From contig CM049322.1 of the NCBI GenBank assembly GCA_026874595.1, positions 55,154,386-55,218,385 of the forward strand: a stretch of 64,000 nt of DNA. Reading direction: 5' to 3'. The notes beneath the pieces were generated by a model. It was not told the DNA's origin, searched no databases, and saw only the letters and a program-made list of their open reading frames with translations. The first letter of the stretch is position 1; every line of letters begins with the position of its first letter. Below are positions 1 to 13,622 of the stretch, piece by piece. Source of the DNA: Sipunculus nudus (Eukaryota > Annelida > Sipuncula > Golfingiida > Sipunculidae). The position numbers were made by a program, and so were the translations under genes.

Positions 1-9
1 TGTTTTTGC

Positions 10-290
10 AACTGTTCACAACAAAAGTCACACAATTATGAACGGAATCACATTAAACCTAAAAAAATGTTGGTGTTGGTCGGGCACATGATCCGGATTC
101 ACGAACGTCATCAAGGAATAGTCACAAATTTCAAGTTATTAATGCACGAATGAACCCTAGAATAAGTGAATACAAACACGGGCTCAGGAGCATCCCACAA
201 TGGAGGATTCATCATGGCCTTGGTTGTATTTCTTACAATTCAGATTTCTGGTTCATCCTGCTCCAACACAGTTATAATTTACAACTTGTT
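10..290 (+). repeat. Interspersed repeat family R1, copy 1
   Basis: Shares tgttcacaac, gaacggaatcaca, catgatccggattcacgaac, caaggaatagtcacaaat, gaataagtgaat and cagatttctggtt in the same order as 28473-28740. It carries no ORF. The class is unknown; the window may cut its left end. Confidence 0.6.
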
Positions 291-575
291 TTTTGTTTGA
301 ATTCATAATTTAAATCTCAAGTTTGATTGATTTCAAAAGAAAGATTTTCAATAATCACTCTGTAAATTAAATATGTGTACAAATAAAAATAACTGCCAAT
401 ATTAAACACACAAGAAACTTACTTTATATTCAATGACTTTGAATGGGCTGGAAAACAATCCAGTTTATCGCCCACTACTTGTCATTTTATATCTCGTCCG
501 TCCACCAGACGATGTCACTAAGTAAAAGAATACTCGAAGCTGCAGTAGGGACAAGAAAAGTCCAGAATAAGCAAG

Positions 576-577
<2 letters not shown>

Positions 578-622
<45 letters not shown>
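578..622. repeat. (TA)n microsatellite
   Basis: Uninterrupted TA dinucleotides, about 45 bp. Confidence 0.97.
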
Positions 623-625
<3 letters not shown>

Positions 626-1274
626 GTATGTATATATAAGACTACAAATGATGTCTTTGAAAAAAAGAGGAAATCATTAAGAAATAGCGAGATAGTATGT
701 CTAGATGGATCGAGAACAATGCTAAATGCTTGTGCATTTAACTTATGATATATTATTTCAAGGACCCAAAAGAAAGATTCGAGATTTAAGAGATTGAATC
801 AATATATGAAATAATAAATTTGTAACCAAAATTATGTTGTTGATTATATTTAAATTAAACCATATACTTTTCCAAAGCACATGATATATTATATGCAAGA
901 ATTAGATATACAAAGATTCAACCTAATTTGCGAAAACAGGAAAAAATAAATTATATAATAATTATTTGAATAAACTTAAAGAAAAACTGAAGGTTAATCT
1001 TAATTCGTAGGGGGAATCTTAAATCGATTTCAATCAGAGTCATTTCAGAAATATATCTGTCAAAAGTTGTTATTGCATCCCTGAACAAGTTGAATTAACT
1101 GTTCGCAATATCACAGAGTACATACATTTCAAAAAGGAAATCTAAGTTATTAAAATAAGCGTAAATCACTCGCTTTATGTACACATCTCCCTGCAGTGTG
1201 TTCTCAGTACATGTTCCAGTACAGGTCTCATTCATGACTGTCTGTTAACACGTCATTAATGTACAAGAAATGTT

Positions 1275-1760
1275 ATCTCGAGGCGTGCTAAGGTTATTCT
1301 GGGCGCATACTACCGTTACTCTCGGTGCATATTACCTTTACTAGGGGCGTACTACCGTTACGCTTGTGGCATACTATCGTTACTCTTGGGCATACTACCG
1401 TTTCTCTTGGGGCGTAAACCGTTACTCTCGGGGCATACTTTCGTTACTCTCGGGGCATACTACGGTTACTCTCGGGGCAAACAACGGTTACTGTTATGGC
1501 GTACTTTCATTACTCACGGAGCATACTATCGTTACTCTCGGGGCGTACTACATTTACTCTGGGAACGTACTTTCGTTACTCTCGGAGCATACTACCATGA
1601 CTCTCGGGGCATACTACCGTTACTCTTAAGGCTTACTTCCGTTACTCTCGGGTGTAAATCCGTTACTCTCCGGTCGTTGAACGTTACTCTCGAGGCAACT
1701 ACCGTTACTTTCGGGACGTTTTACATTATTCTTGGGGTGCACTATCGTCAGTCTCTGAGC
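1275..1760. repeat. 22-bp minisatellite, about 22 diverged units
   Basis: Unit close to gttactctcggggcatacta plus cc, with many substitutions between units. Both plus-strand ORFs across it (87 and 126 codons) are simple translations of the repeat and are not regarded as genes. Confidence 0.93.
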
Positions 1761-2901
1761 TTATGATCACGCGTAAAAGTTCAATTTGTTTAAAATTTAT
1801 CTGCGAGAAAACAGGTACAGATAATTGTAGAAGCATGGATAACGTCTCACATTGTTAAGGTGGTATATATTTATAACCACATTTAATATAGCTAATGGAC
1901 TTGTACGAGACATCAGTGACAAACTGGGTATAATTTCATTTCACCGTCTAGTGCTGAGACCACTCCATAATTTTAATTATAAAGTTGTATCCGTGAAAGA
2001 GAGTGACACTTCACAGGTGTGATGGTGTTCAATGTAACCATGTCAAGGGGTCCGTCCATCACTCTAAGACATAAGACATCTCGTAGTCCTCAAAGCAAGT
2101 CCTCAAGTGTGTCACGCGCACAGTCCTCAAGTGTGTCCCGCGCATTGTCGTCTATATCATGTCTGTCCGTTATATATCTTAGAGACAACTTAATTAACAA
2201 TACATGTATTTGATGGAATCTATTCAGGGATTGTATTTTGATTAGCTCCTTACATGACCAACCTTATATATGTCTTCAGTTTACCTTATATAAATATGTT
2301 TGTGTACAATTTAAGGTCGATAAACCCGCAAACATCGACCGTTTCAAGGAAATTTGTCAAAATTAGAATTACTAAATAGAAATAGTCCAATAAAACATTG
2401 TTTTGTTTTATTAATTCGTCACATATTTCTTGTCAATTAAACCGACTGATACATCCATTTCCCATTGCTTACATTTCCTCCTGGAATCAGGATTTCTCAC
2501 CTGCCTACTCAACCTTAAGGCGTCGTGTTACTGGTAAAGAATCTTCATCATGAAGCCTTTTTACTTGTTTGACCTTTAAGTCGTGTGGTTTAACATGAAG
2601 TCCTTACAGATGAGGCTAAATAGTAGAAATCGTTTCGATTTTGCCATGAGTCATTTTTCACGGTGCACTTATTATACACAATGTCATCGTGATCGATTCA
2701 ACAGGAATTGGAAATACAATCCTGTTTAAATACAGTAACCGGTGCAGTCCCGATTAATAAAAAATATTTTTTTCTAGTTGTGCAGTAGGGTCCCTGCCTT
2801 TGACACTGAAATGCTTATTTCATGGCCCATGTAATACCATGTGAGGTTTTAAGAATAGAATAAATCCACCATGCCGTCGCCCAATATATTACACACACAC
2901 A

Positions 2902-2907
<6 letters not shown>

Positions 2908-2955
<48 letters not shown>

Positions 2956-3070
2956 GGAGAGAGAGAGAGAGAGAGATGATGAGATGGGATAGAGAGAGAT
3001 ACACACGGAGAGAGATAGAGAGAGGGTGGAGGGAGAAACAGAGAGAGAGAAAGACAGAGAGAGCGTGCAG
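2908..3070. repeat. (TA)n followed by imperfect (GA)n
   Basis: TA run 2908-2936 passes directly into GA-rich purine tract to about 3070. The purine/pyrimidine asymmetry could form triplex DNA. Confidence 0.95.
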
Positions 3071-3997
3071 GTGAATAGAGAGTCAGACAGACGCTATAAA
3101 AAAACAACAAAAATTAGTTGAGAGAGAAAACAATAAAAAAGTGAAAAAACATACAAAGAGAGACACAAAATGCAAATCAGATTTGTTGCACATTACGGGT
3201 TTGTCTCCTGTGATGGCACACGACACGACACTGGCTTTTATTACAGATACATAAATTAAAGAGAATCATCCTAACCATAATAGTGTAATTATACACTGAC
3301 AGGCAGCGAGCACGGTGACATGCCCTTTTCTTTACAAGCTAAATAATTATACATCTACAGGTAACAACAGGACCAGTTACCTAAATTTCTTTCTTGTATT
3401 CATTTACGTTCATTAATATTATATTTATACAGACTCTTGCACTATTTATGTTATAACAGGACTTGTCCTTAAAAATAGTTTCTCAATCTGACCTCCGAGT
3501 CTGTTTAACTGTGTAATTCGTGTATTTTTTTTAAATTTATATAATATATATATATATACATACATATAAAAACAAATGAAATTGGATCTCAGCTTTACAA
3601 ATAAATACAGTTTCTCATGCTCATGTGAATCTTTGTTATGTGTACTCAAGCCAAATACCAGATCACAAATATCAACCTTGCATTCTGGATGAAATATATC
3701 AGGGGTGGAGGTGGAGGGGAATTTGAGTCGGGCACCTCGATCCTCTCTTTATCTTTGTATGCGAGGGTTTTGTATAAAGTCCACTAACAAACCTATGTCA
3801 CACTGACATGGTGTTTAGCACCATATGCAAACATATATCCACCCAGACAGAATATCTCTTTTAATATTTGCCTATAGCTCTCGTTGTAATAAAGAGAAAA
3901 CGCAACTCCCGGAAAACAATACATTATTATTCCATTTTTCTGGTTAAAATATGCTTCCCCTCATCATTAGGCTTTAACAATCTAACTCACCAATCAG

Positions 3998-4009
3998 TGC
4001 GCATGCGCC
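3998..4009. promoter_or_regulatory. NRF1-like motif
   Basis: TGCGCATGCGCC matches the NRF1 consensus. It stands alone without CpG-island context, so function is doubtful. Confidence 0.2.
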
Positions 4010-4273
4010 TGCCGGTGCAATGAAGCTGCTCTCACATTCAGTGATCAGACATCGTGTCAGTCAGAGGTGTGTAAATCCCACACGGTTACCTGTGAAAGGG
4101 AGGAAAACAAGCTGAGCTATGATGCCATAATAATGACACAGTAACAAAAATGGTAAAAAAAAAAAATGTTCTAGTTAACAAGGTCTGACATGACTACATA
4201 ATGGTAAATCAATTATAATGTATTTGGTTACGACACATCATTCGATATATTATATTGATGTAATATCTTATTG

Positions 4274-4274
<1 letters not shown>

Positions 4275-4329
<55 letters not shown>
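4275..4329. repeat. (TA)n microsatellite, left flank of SINE
   Basis: About 55 bp of TA, ending at the tRNA-like segment. Confidence 0.96.
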
Positions 4330-4330
<1 letters not shown>

Positions 4331-4333
<3 letters not shown>

Positions 4334-4486
4334 ACGAAGACAAATTGCTCAGGGGAAAACATTGGGCCGATGCGGGATTCGAAACCATGTGGTTGGTGCA
4401 CATGTCCGGCGTTACAACCGTTTCGCTGGCAAAGCAATCTTCGATAGCGGGACAGTTCGGTCCGCTTTTATATCACCCCGTAACAA
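4331..4486 (-). mobile_element. tRNA-like SINE fragment between two TA arrays
   Basis: The minus strand carries tggtttcgaatcccgc, a good B box with one extra T. About 40 bp upstream an A-box-like gccagcgaaacggttgtaac is followed by gccggacatgtgcacc. Spacing and order fit a tRNA-derived head. It is delimited on both sides by (TA)n arrays. The family differs from A and B. Confidence 0.5.

Positions 4487-4528
<42 letters not shown>
4487..4528. repeat. (TA)n microsatellite, right flank of SINE
   Basis: About 42 bp of TA with one interruption, starting where the tRNA-like segment ends. Confidence 0.95.
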
Positions 4529-4531
<3 letters not shown>

Positions 4532-4593
4532 ATATTATATATTATATATTTATTGATGTATGTAGGTGTCATTTTTATTCAGACGGTTATGCT

Positions 4594-4661
4594 TAGTTCA
4601 GATACAAAGTTCAGATACATAGTTCAGATACATAGTTCAGATATATATTTCAGATATATGC
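4594..4661. repeat. 13-bp tandem repeat, about 5 units
   Basis: agttcagatacat repeated with slight decay (agttcagatatatat, ttcagatatatg) just downstream of the TA-flanked SINE. Confidence 0.85.
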
Positions 4662-5136
4662 CATGGAATTACTAAGTTATACTCTTGTTTGATCTTGTCT
4701 CTATATGCAACTGTTTTCCCCCTTTTGAATAACGTCCATACTCTCCCTTCACCCTTGCACAATACGTTTATGCTTTCTCGAGATAGGTACATTTAGATCG
4801 GAAAAGCTCTCAATATGGCAGTAACTTTACAACATCCATTTCTAATAAAATTCTTTAAAGTTGGGTTCTTTGATAAAACGTGACAAAGTTCGATCACCAC
4901 CGAGCTAAAAGCATCTGCAAGGTCAGTGCAATTTCATTACTGAAAAAAATGTTAGCTGTATGACGGGGAAGAAACCTTACAAGTCCATTAGCTGCCTTTC
5001 TAAGGGCTCGCCTTCAACTCGTGTTTCAATCTTTCAGTTAGCTGACCCGGCTTTGGTTTTTCTTTCGTTCTATTTTACGGGTTAGGAACAGAATTGCAGT
5101 TACCGGATATTTTGAGTCTTCTTCCGATGAATAAGT

Positions 5137-5367
5137 TTACTCATTGTTCATCCGGGTAGCACGAAACTTATAATATTTCAAGTGTTGTGTGACATAGCGC
5201 CGTGTAGACCCCCTGACATCGGAGTCTACAACCTTTACAACCTGCAACGAGGACCGCGCTGTAAGGCTCCATGGCGGTGCAAATACGTTCGCCATATTTA
5301 ACGCCTCATGGCCTACAAGTTCGCTGTCACATAAACCAGACCAATCGTTCGCTGTTTCAGCATACAT
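5137..5367 (-). CDS. Small ORF of unknown significance
   Basis: An ATG inside the frame (at 5367) gives a 76-residue product starting MYAETANDWSGLCDSEL, with a stop at 5137. No domain, signal peptide or membrane segment is visible. The local sequence is slightly richer in GC than its surroundings. Nothing else supports it; it may be chance. Confidence 0.12.
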   Translation of the reverse strand: MYAETANDWSGLCDSELVGHEALNMANVFAPPWSLTARSSLQVVKVVDSDVRGSTRRYVTQHLKYYKFRATRMNNE

Positions 5368-5399
5368 TCTAACAACACCTACCACGCATTAGAAATATT

Positions 5400-8300
5400 T
5401 TGCCTTAACACAGCACGTATAGTAAATCTCTTTACATGTTTGTTGAATGTCGTCATGTATAATGTGAACAATAAAGATCATAATTCGAAAGGGGTTTGTT
5501 TTTTATTTGACAAGAACTTGTTATGGTTGACGCTGAGAGGGCTAAGGTGCTATAAGGACATGTTTTCCTTTAAAAAATTTAAAAAGAACTGTGAAAAAAA
5601 TGCTCAAGGAGAATGAAAACTTAGTAACCGGTCTGAGACCCAAAGTAACTGAGAGCCAGTCCACAAATCACAACCCCTTTCCTGTAGGAATCGTCCTTGG
5701 GAATGCAAGAGTAAAAAAAATCTACTTTATCAAAACAATTATTTTGATTGCTTTCCATTTCTTGCTGTTACAACAAATGTCACTTAAGAATGATTTGCCA
5801 TGCTTTATTTCAAGCGTTATTTATTTGTGTAATGATACGACGTACACAACATAAAAAAGTGCAAACAGTTTAGAAACAAGATAAATTTATTTAAAATAAT
5901 TTAAAAACAAATGAGAAAATATTAAAATACTTTATGTCACGAATTATTCCAATTGGTAAGTTGGCCGTGGTTTCTGTCTCAGTTAAGGGGACTCTCCTCC
6001 TTCCAACAGGGTAGTCCCATTGCCTTTCATCTTAATATCATGCATACAAAGTTCACCTTTCGGACTGCCTTTTGGAGTTGGAATGAGTTAAGTAAATTAA
6101 TATTTAAAACAGCATTGCTTATGACTTATATGATATAACATCAGTGGTAACTTTGATTTAAACGACCTTTGACTGTCTTATGCTAATGAATTGCTAAAGG
6201 AACTAACGTCACATTTAATTTATATTTATCATCAAACTGATGCGGAATAACACCGATGTTACCCGGACGTAATCCTTATGTTACAAAATATTCCAAAACT
6301 TCGGGAATGTCTCTAGCATATTCAAAAATAATCTGGTGGATACAGAATCTGACCATATCCCAAACCGTCTAATTCCTCTGGAGAGAATAATATGACAGTT
6401 TAGATATTTTTTATTCATATCGTACCGCTCAATGTGCTATGCAGAAGGTGAAAACCCGCTGGAAGATAAAGGAGCGGTATCTCGACTCCATCTAAGCTTA
6501 ACACAGAAAATTGAGGACAAAATCATTTGACGAAAGGGGAAGGGAAAGATTATTAAAATGTCAGCCTTAACAAGCTATCGGTCTCACTGGAGTCTCTTAA
6601 GATCAACCGTTTCAGTAATTCGATTCCTTGCAGACGAAATGCAGCTTTGCGGCAACGGAGCAGACGACAGACGGACTTCCGGTTAAGGTGGGCAGCTCAG
6701 GGTAATGTAAATGGAACCCCCGCGACCGATGTTTGGTGGCTTGATATACGTGGTGTATACAATAGGCACGTGTGTCTGACATAGCCAAGGGCGTCTGGGT
6801 TACTTTCAGTGGAGGCAGCGTATGGAACAAATTGCAGTAATTACCCAGATAACACTCCCAGCTTACATTTCACGAACAGCCTACACGATGGCTTATTTTT
6901 CAGCTATATATAAATCCTAAATACAGGTCTGATTTCAGAATTTCTATGAATTTCTCAAACCCTGATAACATCTGCATGTCTTTTTTTCTTTAACAGCCGC
7001 ATCAGCATGTCCTGTACACGTATGGTACCTGCTGCATATAAACATTAATAACTTTCTTGCTCTTTACAATTTTCGCAAAAAAAATAAATAAACAAAACAA
7101 TGAACCAGTGAGATTTTGCAGGATGGGTAATTCCGAACATGACGTCATATTTGCTCAGGGATTCCCCACACGATTGATATCTCTTAAAGCGAGCAGGAGA
7201 GGGTTTCAGATATACCGAATCTACAATACTTAATAAGAGCCCGATGAACTGCTATATAATCATCACGACATGTAACGTATAAACATAACGATAGAGATGG
7301 CTGAAATATTAAAACGTCTGACTGTAACATAAAGCAAAAGGCAACTCCGGTGTTAGGACTTTCAGGTAACCCCATTTCAGGTTAACCCCCCCCCCCGGTT
7401 AGCACACACACACATATATGTGTGTATATGACCATCCTCCCCTTGCTAAAAGATAGGGGATCTACACCCCGCCCCCCTGTATCCATGCATCGGTTATTAA
7501 TAAAGAGCTGGTTTTACCCGGAAAGCTTGTATCAACGTTCGCCATGACGGCTTGACATCTATGTGTGAATCGGTGCCACAGAGTAGAAAGGAGGTAATTA
7601 ACATGATTAACGTTGCGTAACAATTTTTTCGTCATTATTCAGTCAAAATAACAAGACCATATAAGCCTCTGATGTCAAATACAACCGCACAGCAAATATT
7701 TTGATCAGACTCTTAGAATGGGAGTTCTATTATGACCTGCAATATGACTCCCAGACCCCTATCGGTTATTTTAGAAGGCCGGAGTGTTATTTTAATATTG
7801 CTTAAGTTATCCTGGGTAATCTGGAGCGGAGGTAATCTGAAATCGCGCACCTGAGAAGATGAGCGATTGATAGCTGATTACTGAAAAGGAAGGAAAATGA
7901 GTGAGATAGACTAAACCTTTATTAAGACAATTTGGAGTACTAAGCGTAACCCAGCTTGATTCTTTATTCGGTTTAATTATATCCTGGAGGAAATCACTTA
8001 CATAACGAAAACAAGTAACATGTTTAAGTATCATAACTATACAAGTAAAACGCTAAATGCAGAAAGGAAAGCCGAACCTAATAAAATTATCTCTCCAATT
8101 TGTTGCAGAAAAAGGTTATCATTAATTGAAACCTAAAACACAAATTGTATATCCGGAGCCTGTGGCCTGCTTGGAGAGAAAACCAAGCCTGAAAAACGCT
8201 CTCGGGACTATCAAATATAATAGCAGAACATTTACTCTCAACTAAATGCTCCTTTTTTCGCTGCCGGTAAGGGTTTCTGGTATATTTAGAAGGACCTGCG

Positions 8301-8534
8301 TTTTTTGTTTCATGTCCTTCGGGCCATTCGCAATTAGCATGGATTGTGATCAGTAGGTTGACGAAGGTTAAAACACCATCTGTACCTGGGTTTTGCTGCG
8401 ATAAGTAGAAGGCGGGAAAGGTCGCTTAAGGGCTTATTACAAACCAGACTTCTTTACCATGTAATCTATTTACTGTTCCATAATTATGCAACGACCCTTT
8501 ATATCAATTTACACGGTGCTAAATTGCTCATCGA
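5400..8534. other. Unique AT-rich DNA, no gene seen
   Basis: Only short chance ORFs, a C12 run near 7387 and a short (CA)(TA)(GT) hairpin at 7404-7430. Confidence 0.6.
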
Positions 8535-8590
8535 TTGACGTCAATAGGCCAAAACGAAGTTAGTGCGTTGATCGTCGTGCGCATGCGCAA
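8535..8590. promoter_or_regulatory. CRE-like and NRF1-like motifs
   Basis: ttgacgtcaa (CRE core TGACGTCA) at 8535-8544 and TGCGCATGCGCA (NRF1 palindrome) at 8579-8590. Such pairs occur in metazoan promoters, but no gene start is recognised nearby. Confidence 0.25.
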
Positions 8591-8847
8591 AAGACTCTCC
8601 ATCAAGTTGTATCACTTATTTTTGTCCAGGATGAACATGCTACCAGTGTCGTTTATTCTTTCGCTAATAGTGACGCTGCATTTTCAAAATGCTTTTAATA
8701 AACATGTCAAGGCCTAAACTGATGTGGTAAAAGTTATTCCATACATTACACTGGAACGACCAATCCTGTTTGAACAAATTATTTCGCAAATATTTGAAGA
8801 TGGCTGTGACACGATTGGATCAGGTTGGAGTCAGTCACCTATTTCAG

Positions 8848-8850
<3 letters not shown>

Positions 8851-8927
<77 letters not shown>

Positions 8928-8954
8928 TGTGTGTTTGTTTGTGTGTGTGTGTAT
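8851..8954. repeat. (TA)n(GT)n compound microsatellite
   Basis: TA to 8890 then GT to about 8954 with minor interruptions. The GT part can adopt Z-DNA. Confidence 0.96.
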
Positions 8955-10254
8955 ATCACAATAAAATTTGAAATTAAAATTGAATCCAAATATAATGCTT
9001 CTTGATCCTGACTCATAACAGTGGTTGTTGAAAATAAAAGTGTAAGGTTTACGGAGTAAAAAAAAGGTTTATGTTAATGAGAATTTATCCCAAATTATAT
9101 GACAAAACTGCCACAAAATGCAGTTTCTTAAAGTATTAAAGAGCTCCTTTCCGGTAAAATCTACACTTGAAAAGCAGTAATTTTTTTTTAGTTTATTTAG
9201 GAGACGATAAATGACAAAGGAAATCATTACCTTATACTGATTGTTTAACGGTTTAGGAAAGTTATGAAACTTTTCCAAACCATGGACTTTTCTTACCTAT
9301 CTGATGTTTCTGCTGGTGAAATATTCAAATATTCCATCTATTGAATTACTTACTCATCCCCTTTCAGTGACGCCATAGCTCACTTTCCCTTCCACTATGA
9401 AAATATGGCAACTGGCTCAACTGTATTCCCCCATGAATAATACATTACAACCCGGCGTGTGACTTTTCATATCAAATGCGCCTGTTCAATCAAGTATTTT
9501 CCCTTCTTGTTAGCAGTCGGTTTCGGGACTTTACGAATAAAACGCCCCAATCTGATCAAGTGTTTTTACATTTTTTTATGGCTTTGACATGGCTGTCACC
9601 AGTTTACACGGTATTTTTCTCACGAGGGAAAATATATGTTATACATAAACAAGAGAAAGCCATTTGTACTGTCTGAAAGCTCACAAAATTGATCGTCGGT
9701 AAGCATGACACACACTTTATTTATTCAAGATTTTCAGGGGCCATTTTCCAAGCTTGTTTCGCGTAATCCTTAGGCCTTTCTATCTTAGCTGTTCCGTCTA
9801 ATAGTATATCAACGACCAATCAACTCCATTATACATACAGTAACAACTCGCCTAATGACCACCTCACTTAGGCGACCACCTAAAAATAACGGACGAACAC
9901 CTAGAAAATACAACAACTTTATCGAGGTCCCTTTAGTTCGTAATAAAGGGACTTACTGTATATAACAAAGTGTGTAATGAAATGTTACCCCATCATGGAC
10001 TGAACACTGACTGCCCAAAGCTTCCTTGACATGAATTTAAAATGTTACTATTAAGCTGTTATCATAGCAAACTACAATTTTTTCGAGATATGTAATCTGA
10101 GACCACATGTATATTTCCGCCAGGATCCTAATTAAGCTTCTCTGTGTTCTTCGCAGTTAATGTGTTACTGTTTGAAAACGCCATCAATTATCGTAAAACA
10201 TGCTATGATTGGTCCAGATAACATCTCTTACCGGTTTTTTTTTATTTTTATGTA

Positions 10255-10258
<4 letters not shown>

Positions 10259-10300
<42 letters not shown>
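10259..10300. repeat. (TA)n microsatellite
   Basis: About 42 bp, 100 bp beyond the 3' side of family-A SINE copy 1. Confidence 0.96.
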
Positions 10301-10304
<4 letters not shown>

Positions 10305-10401
10305 AAATTTAATTAAAATGTTTAATTATTTAACATACATTTATTTTGTTCTATGTAACCGTCTACATTTTCAATGTAAGCTGGACAAAGTATGGACACG
10401 A

Positions 10402-10726
10402 GCAGAATTCCATTCCGGTTTCGGACTGCATTACAGGGCAGTAGCACGCGTTGCCTCTCTTATTATATCATGGTGTTATAAAAGTCCCTTTACCCCTGCA
10501 CATGCGGGCACTGGTCGTGCATGATTCCCCATTGCTGGGTCGTACCCCAAGGAACCCCGAAAGGCGCACTCGTTTGTTAGTGAAATACTACGATTTGGCA
10601 CAGCCTTGCCATTAAGCCTGCAGAGCGCTCACCGTGAAAAAGCTCACCGTCCCAGCTGAGATTCGAACTCATGATCCCTCGGCTTTTAGTCTGGTGTTGT
10701 ACTCGTAGACCATACAAGCCGGTCAC
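10402..10726 (-). mobile_element. tRNA-derived SINE, family A, copy 1
   Basis: Minus-strand order: a tRNA-like head (A box around tggtctacgagtacaac, B box GAGTTCGAATCTC), a shared central part (gagcgctctgcaggctta, cgcctttcggggttcct, acccagcaatgggga), and a tail ending gaaaccggaatggaattctg. The same order is found at 43843 and 55959. No coding capacity; presumably mobilised by a LINE. Confidence 0.8.
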
Positions 10727-11452
10727 ATAAATAATTTTTAACATATTTATTATTTCAAAATGTTAAAGATTTGTGAATATAGTTGGCAAAGAAAGAATTA
10801 TAATAACCTTGTTTTTATAAAGCGATAGCCAGCCATATGAGAACAGTTAAACGCTTAACAGCAAGCTTATAGATTACACTGGTACAGGAGTGAAAGCGTC
10901 ACAACGACATAGCACATCTCACATAGCTGCCATTCACATAACCATTTGATGTAGTCACTTTTACGTTTACTTCTATCCGAAACGTGTTTCTGTCAGACCT
11001 GTAACTATGTCATGTTAGTAATAACTGGTTATAATTTGAATTTTACGTGTTTTATTTCAAGCAGAAACAGTACACCGTCTGCATGGTTTGTAGCAGCTGT
11101 TCGAGTACAGATACTACAGAATAATCAAAACACTCTTATAAACCCTGATAAGTTGTACTGCACAGGGACACCTGACACGTTCATATCTAATATATCAATG
11201 TTGATCTTGAGTATAAAAATGTGCTTAGTGGGCGAAATATTAATTGCACAAAAGTCTTGCCAGCATGGAATTATTTCTCTTATTGGAGGCCTAATGATAT
11301 TGGTACTGCTCAGGTTCAAAGATTTTACTGGAGGTTGCTGAATAGAGCGAAGATTTTTCCTCTTTCCACTCTAACCTAGGATCCAGATAACGCTGGACTA
11401 AATCTTATTTTATCGAACGCTTGTCTATATGTGAATGAGTTGGTGCATAATG

Positions 11453-11492
<40 letters not shown>
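11453..11492. repeat. (TA)n microsatellite
   Basis: About 40 bp of TA. Confidence 0.96.
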
Positions 11493-11495
<3 letters not shown>

Positions 11496-12273
11496 TGAGT
11501 ACCAGATATACATATAGTGTATTAACTTACATAATGACTTATATTGTAAATAAATGTGCCCCATGTAGACATGCGTGTATTTAGTGCACACACACATAAT
11601 CACACACACCGGTAATTTTCGGTAACAAATCGATAAATTTCCTATGAGAAATACGGCCCTACCGTGTTCTGTTGTTGGCCGCCAATCGATTCACATGAGC
11701 TACCCCGGGTAAGTACAGTATAAAACGAAACCTCGAGTAGCTCCCGACTTTACGACACATAATACATCATTTTAATACAAGGAGTGTATGTGCATTAGGT
11801 CCAGGCCCGTTGCATTCACTTTCTTGAGTAATAGGCTATATTTTTAGATAGGTCCATAGCCGCACCTTTGTGTATGCCTTTTTTTGTCAGTTTTATAACA
11901 TATGAGTTGTGGGATATTGAGGTCGTTATGGTGTCACGCTCCGACTACCATAGGCTTCATATCATGAACTGTCCTTATATATTTACCGACAGACAGGTGC
12001 CTTTGTATATATGACATATCGTGTATGTAAACCTCGGCTTGATACATACATGTGATATGTTAAGTAGCGATAAGGCTCACTCGCACATTGGTATTTTTTC
12101 TAGTTTTCTGTTTAGATATGCTACATTATTTCCACAACAGAAGACGCATTTATATTTCTGTCAGTGTGTCTGTCTCTCCGTCTGTATGCGTGTCAGTCTG
12201 TCTGCGTCAACTCATCAGTCAAACACACACAGGGACTTTTTACATGTACTATATAGAGTTTCATGTACATACC

Positions 12274-12335
12274 CTTTCTGTCTGTCTGTCTCTCTGTCTG
12301 TCTGTCTGTCTGTCTCTCTGTCTCTCTCTCTCTTA
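12274..12335. repeat. (CTGT)n / (CT)n microsatellite
   Basis: Imperfect ctgtctgtctgt passing to ctctctct, just upstream of family-B SINE copy 1. Confidence 0.92.
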
Positions 12336-12369
12336 CACATACTGACAGCTAAAGCTGAATATTGGATAT

Positions 12370-12605
12370 AGACCTAGGGATCTGGACAAACGGGTGGTCA
12401 AACGTGCGGTTCCCTCAGCTGGCGATCTTGGTTCGGTTCCCGGCGAGGCTATGAGCATGGGCCCGCCTCGTTTTGGTGGTTTTCTCCGGGTTCTCCGGTT
12501 TTCTCCGTCCCTATAGATCATCCGAGCTATGGAGAGTGCCTTGAATTAGTTCCTATAACTAATTGTACAATCCATTTAAATAAATAAGCTTAGGCTTATT
12601 ATTAG
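12370..12605 (+). mobile_element. tRNA-derived SINE, family B, copy 1
   Basis: B-box-like GGTTCGGTTCCCG at about 12430, then a repeated pyrimidine-rich core (ggttttctccgggttctccg, 12477-12496), then gagctatggagagtgccttg, then taactaattgtacaatcc and an A/T-rich end (aaataaataagc). The core is shared with 47.9 kb and 57.2 kb. Such a central core resembles the conserved domains of metazoan SINE superfamilies, but I have not assigned one. Confidence 0.75.
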
Positions 12606-13407
12606 TATAAACAGCATCTCAAGGAAAACATTTCAGTCATGATCATTATGTTATGATATACTTAGATCTTCCTTTAATCCTAAAAGAACATAGAATCATG
12701 CACCATCGCGGTATCGTCCGCTTAAATACGGAAATTGTGGAGATGGCCGTAATGGAGATCAGGGCCTGCACAGTATGTGTTTGGTGCTTGGTGCTTTGGT
12801 GATATCCTTGTTGGTGATACATCTCGAGGCGGCTCAAACTGATTGTCGTAAACTGTCAAATCTATAAATAGCGTGCGCTGTTCTCTCACTCTATTTTATA
12901 CGGCTATACTAAATTATCGGGAGGTCCAAAATGCGTCACCGCCGACACGTTATGTCGTAAACTGTACCCTAAATCATCCCACACACTCTGAGCAATTTAA
13001 CGCTCCGTATACAGAGTGTACGGCATGACAACCGTGGACGCCCACACTTTGTTTTATACCACCTGTGTCACCTGTCTTAACGAAAGAGTTTAGCAATCAT
13101 GCAAAACTCGGCATTGGTTTTCATGTGAATATGTAAGGAAAAATAATTTTATATTTGACTATTTAGTGTTCCAGGACAAAGAAAGAGTTCTAATAATCAC
13201 AGTTGTTTTAAGTTTCGAAACACAGACATTATGGGTGACATTTTAGTTTTGAGTATTTAAGGACCATCAATACGGATACATGAGATATTATCATCAATTA
13301 GTATTAATATCTTACATAAAAAATTTTAAATATCAAAATTGTAACGTAAGTATGAATGGACATCTTTCATATGATATCTTTAGGGAATAAGAAGAAAATA
13401 GTCCGTT

Positions 13408-13417
<10 letters not shown>

Positions 13418-13481
<64 letters not shown>

Positions 13482-13567
13482 CACGGGTATATTGTATATA
13501 CCTGTGTATATAAAATATATTTAGATAATATTTACATATATTTTAAACAGGTACGAGGGACGTCTAC

Positions 13568-13602
<35 letters not shown>

Positions 13603-13622
13603 TAAATATATATGTATGTATG

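Noticed and set aside
1366-1766. Plus-strand ORFs with YYRYS-like repeats
   Set aside because: Translations of the 22-bp minisatellite.
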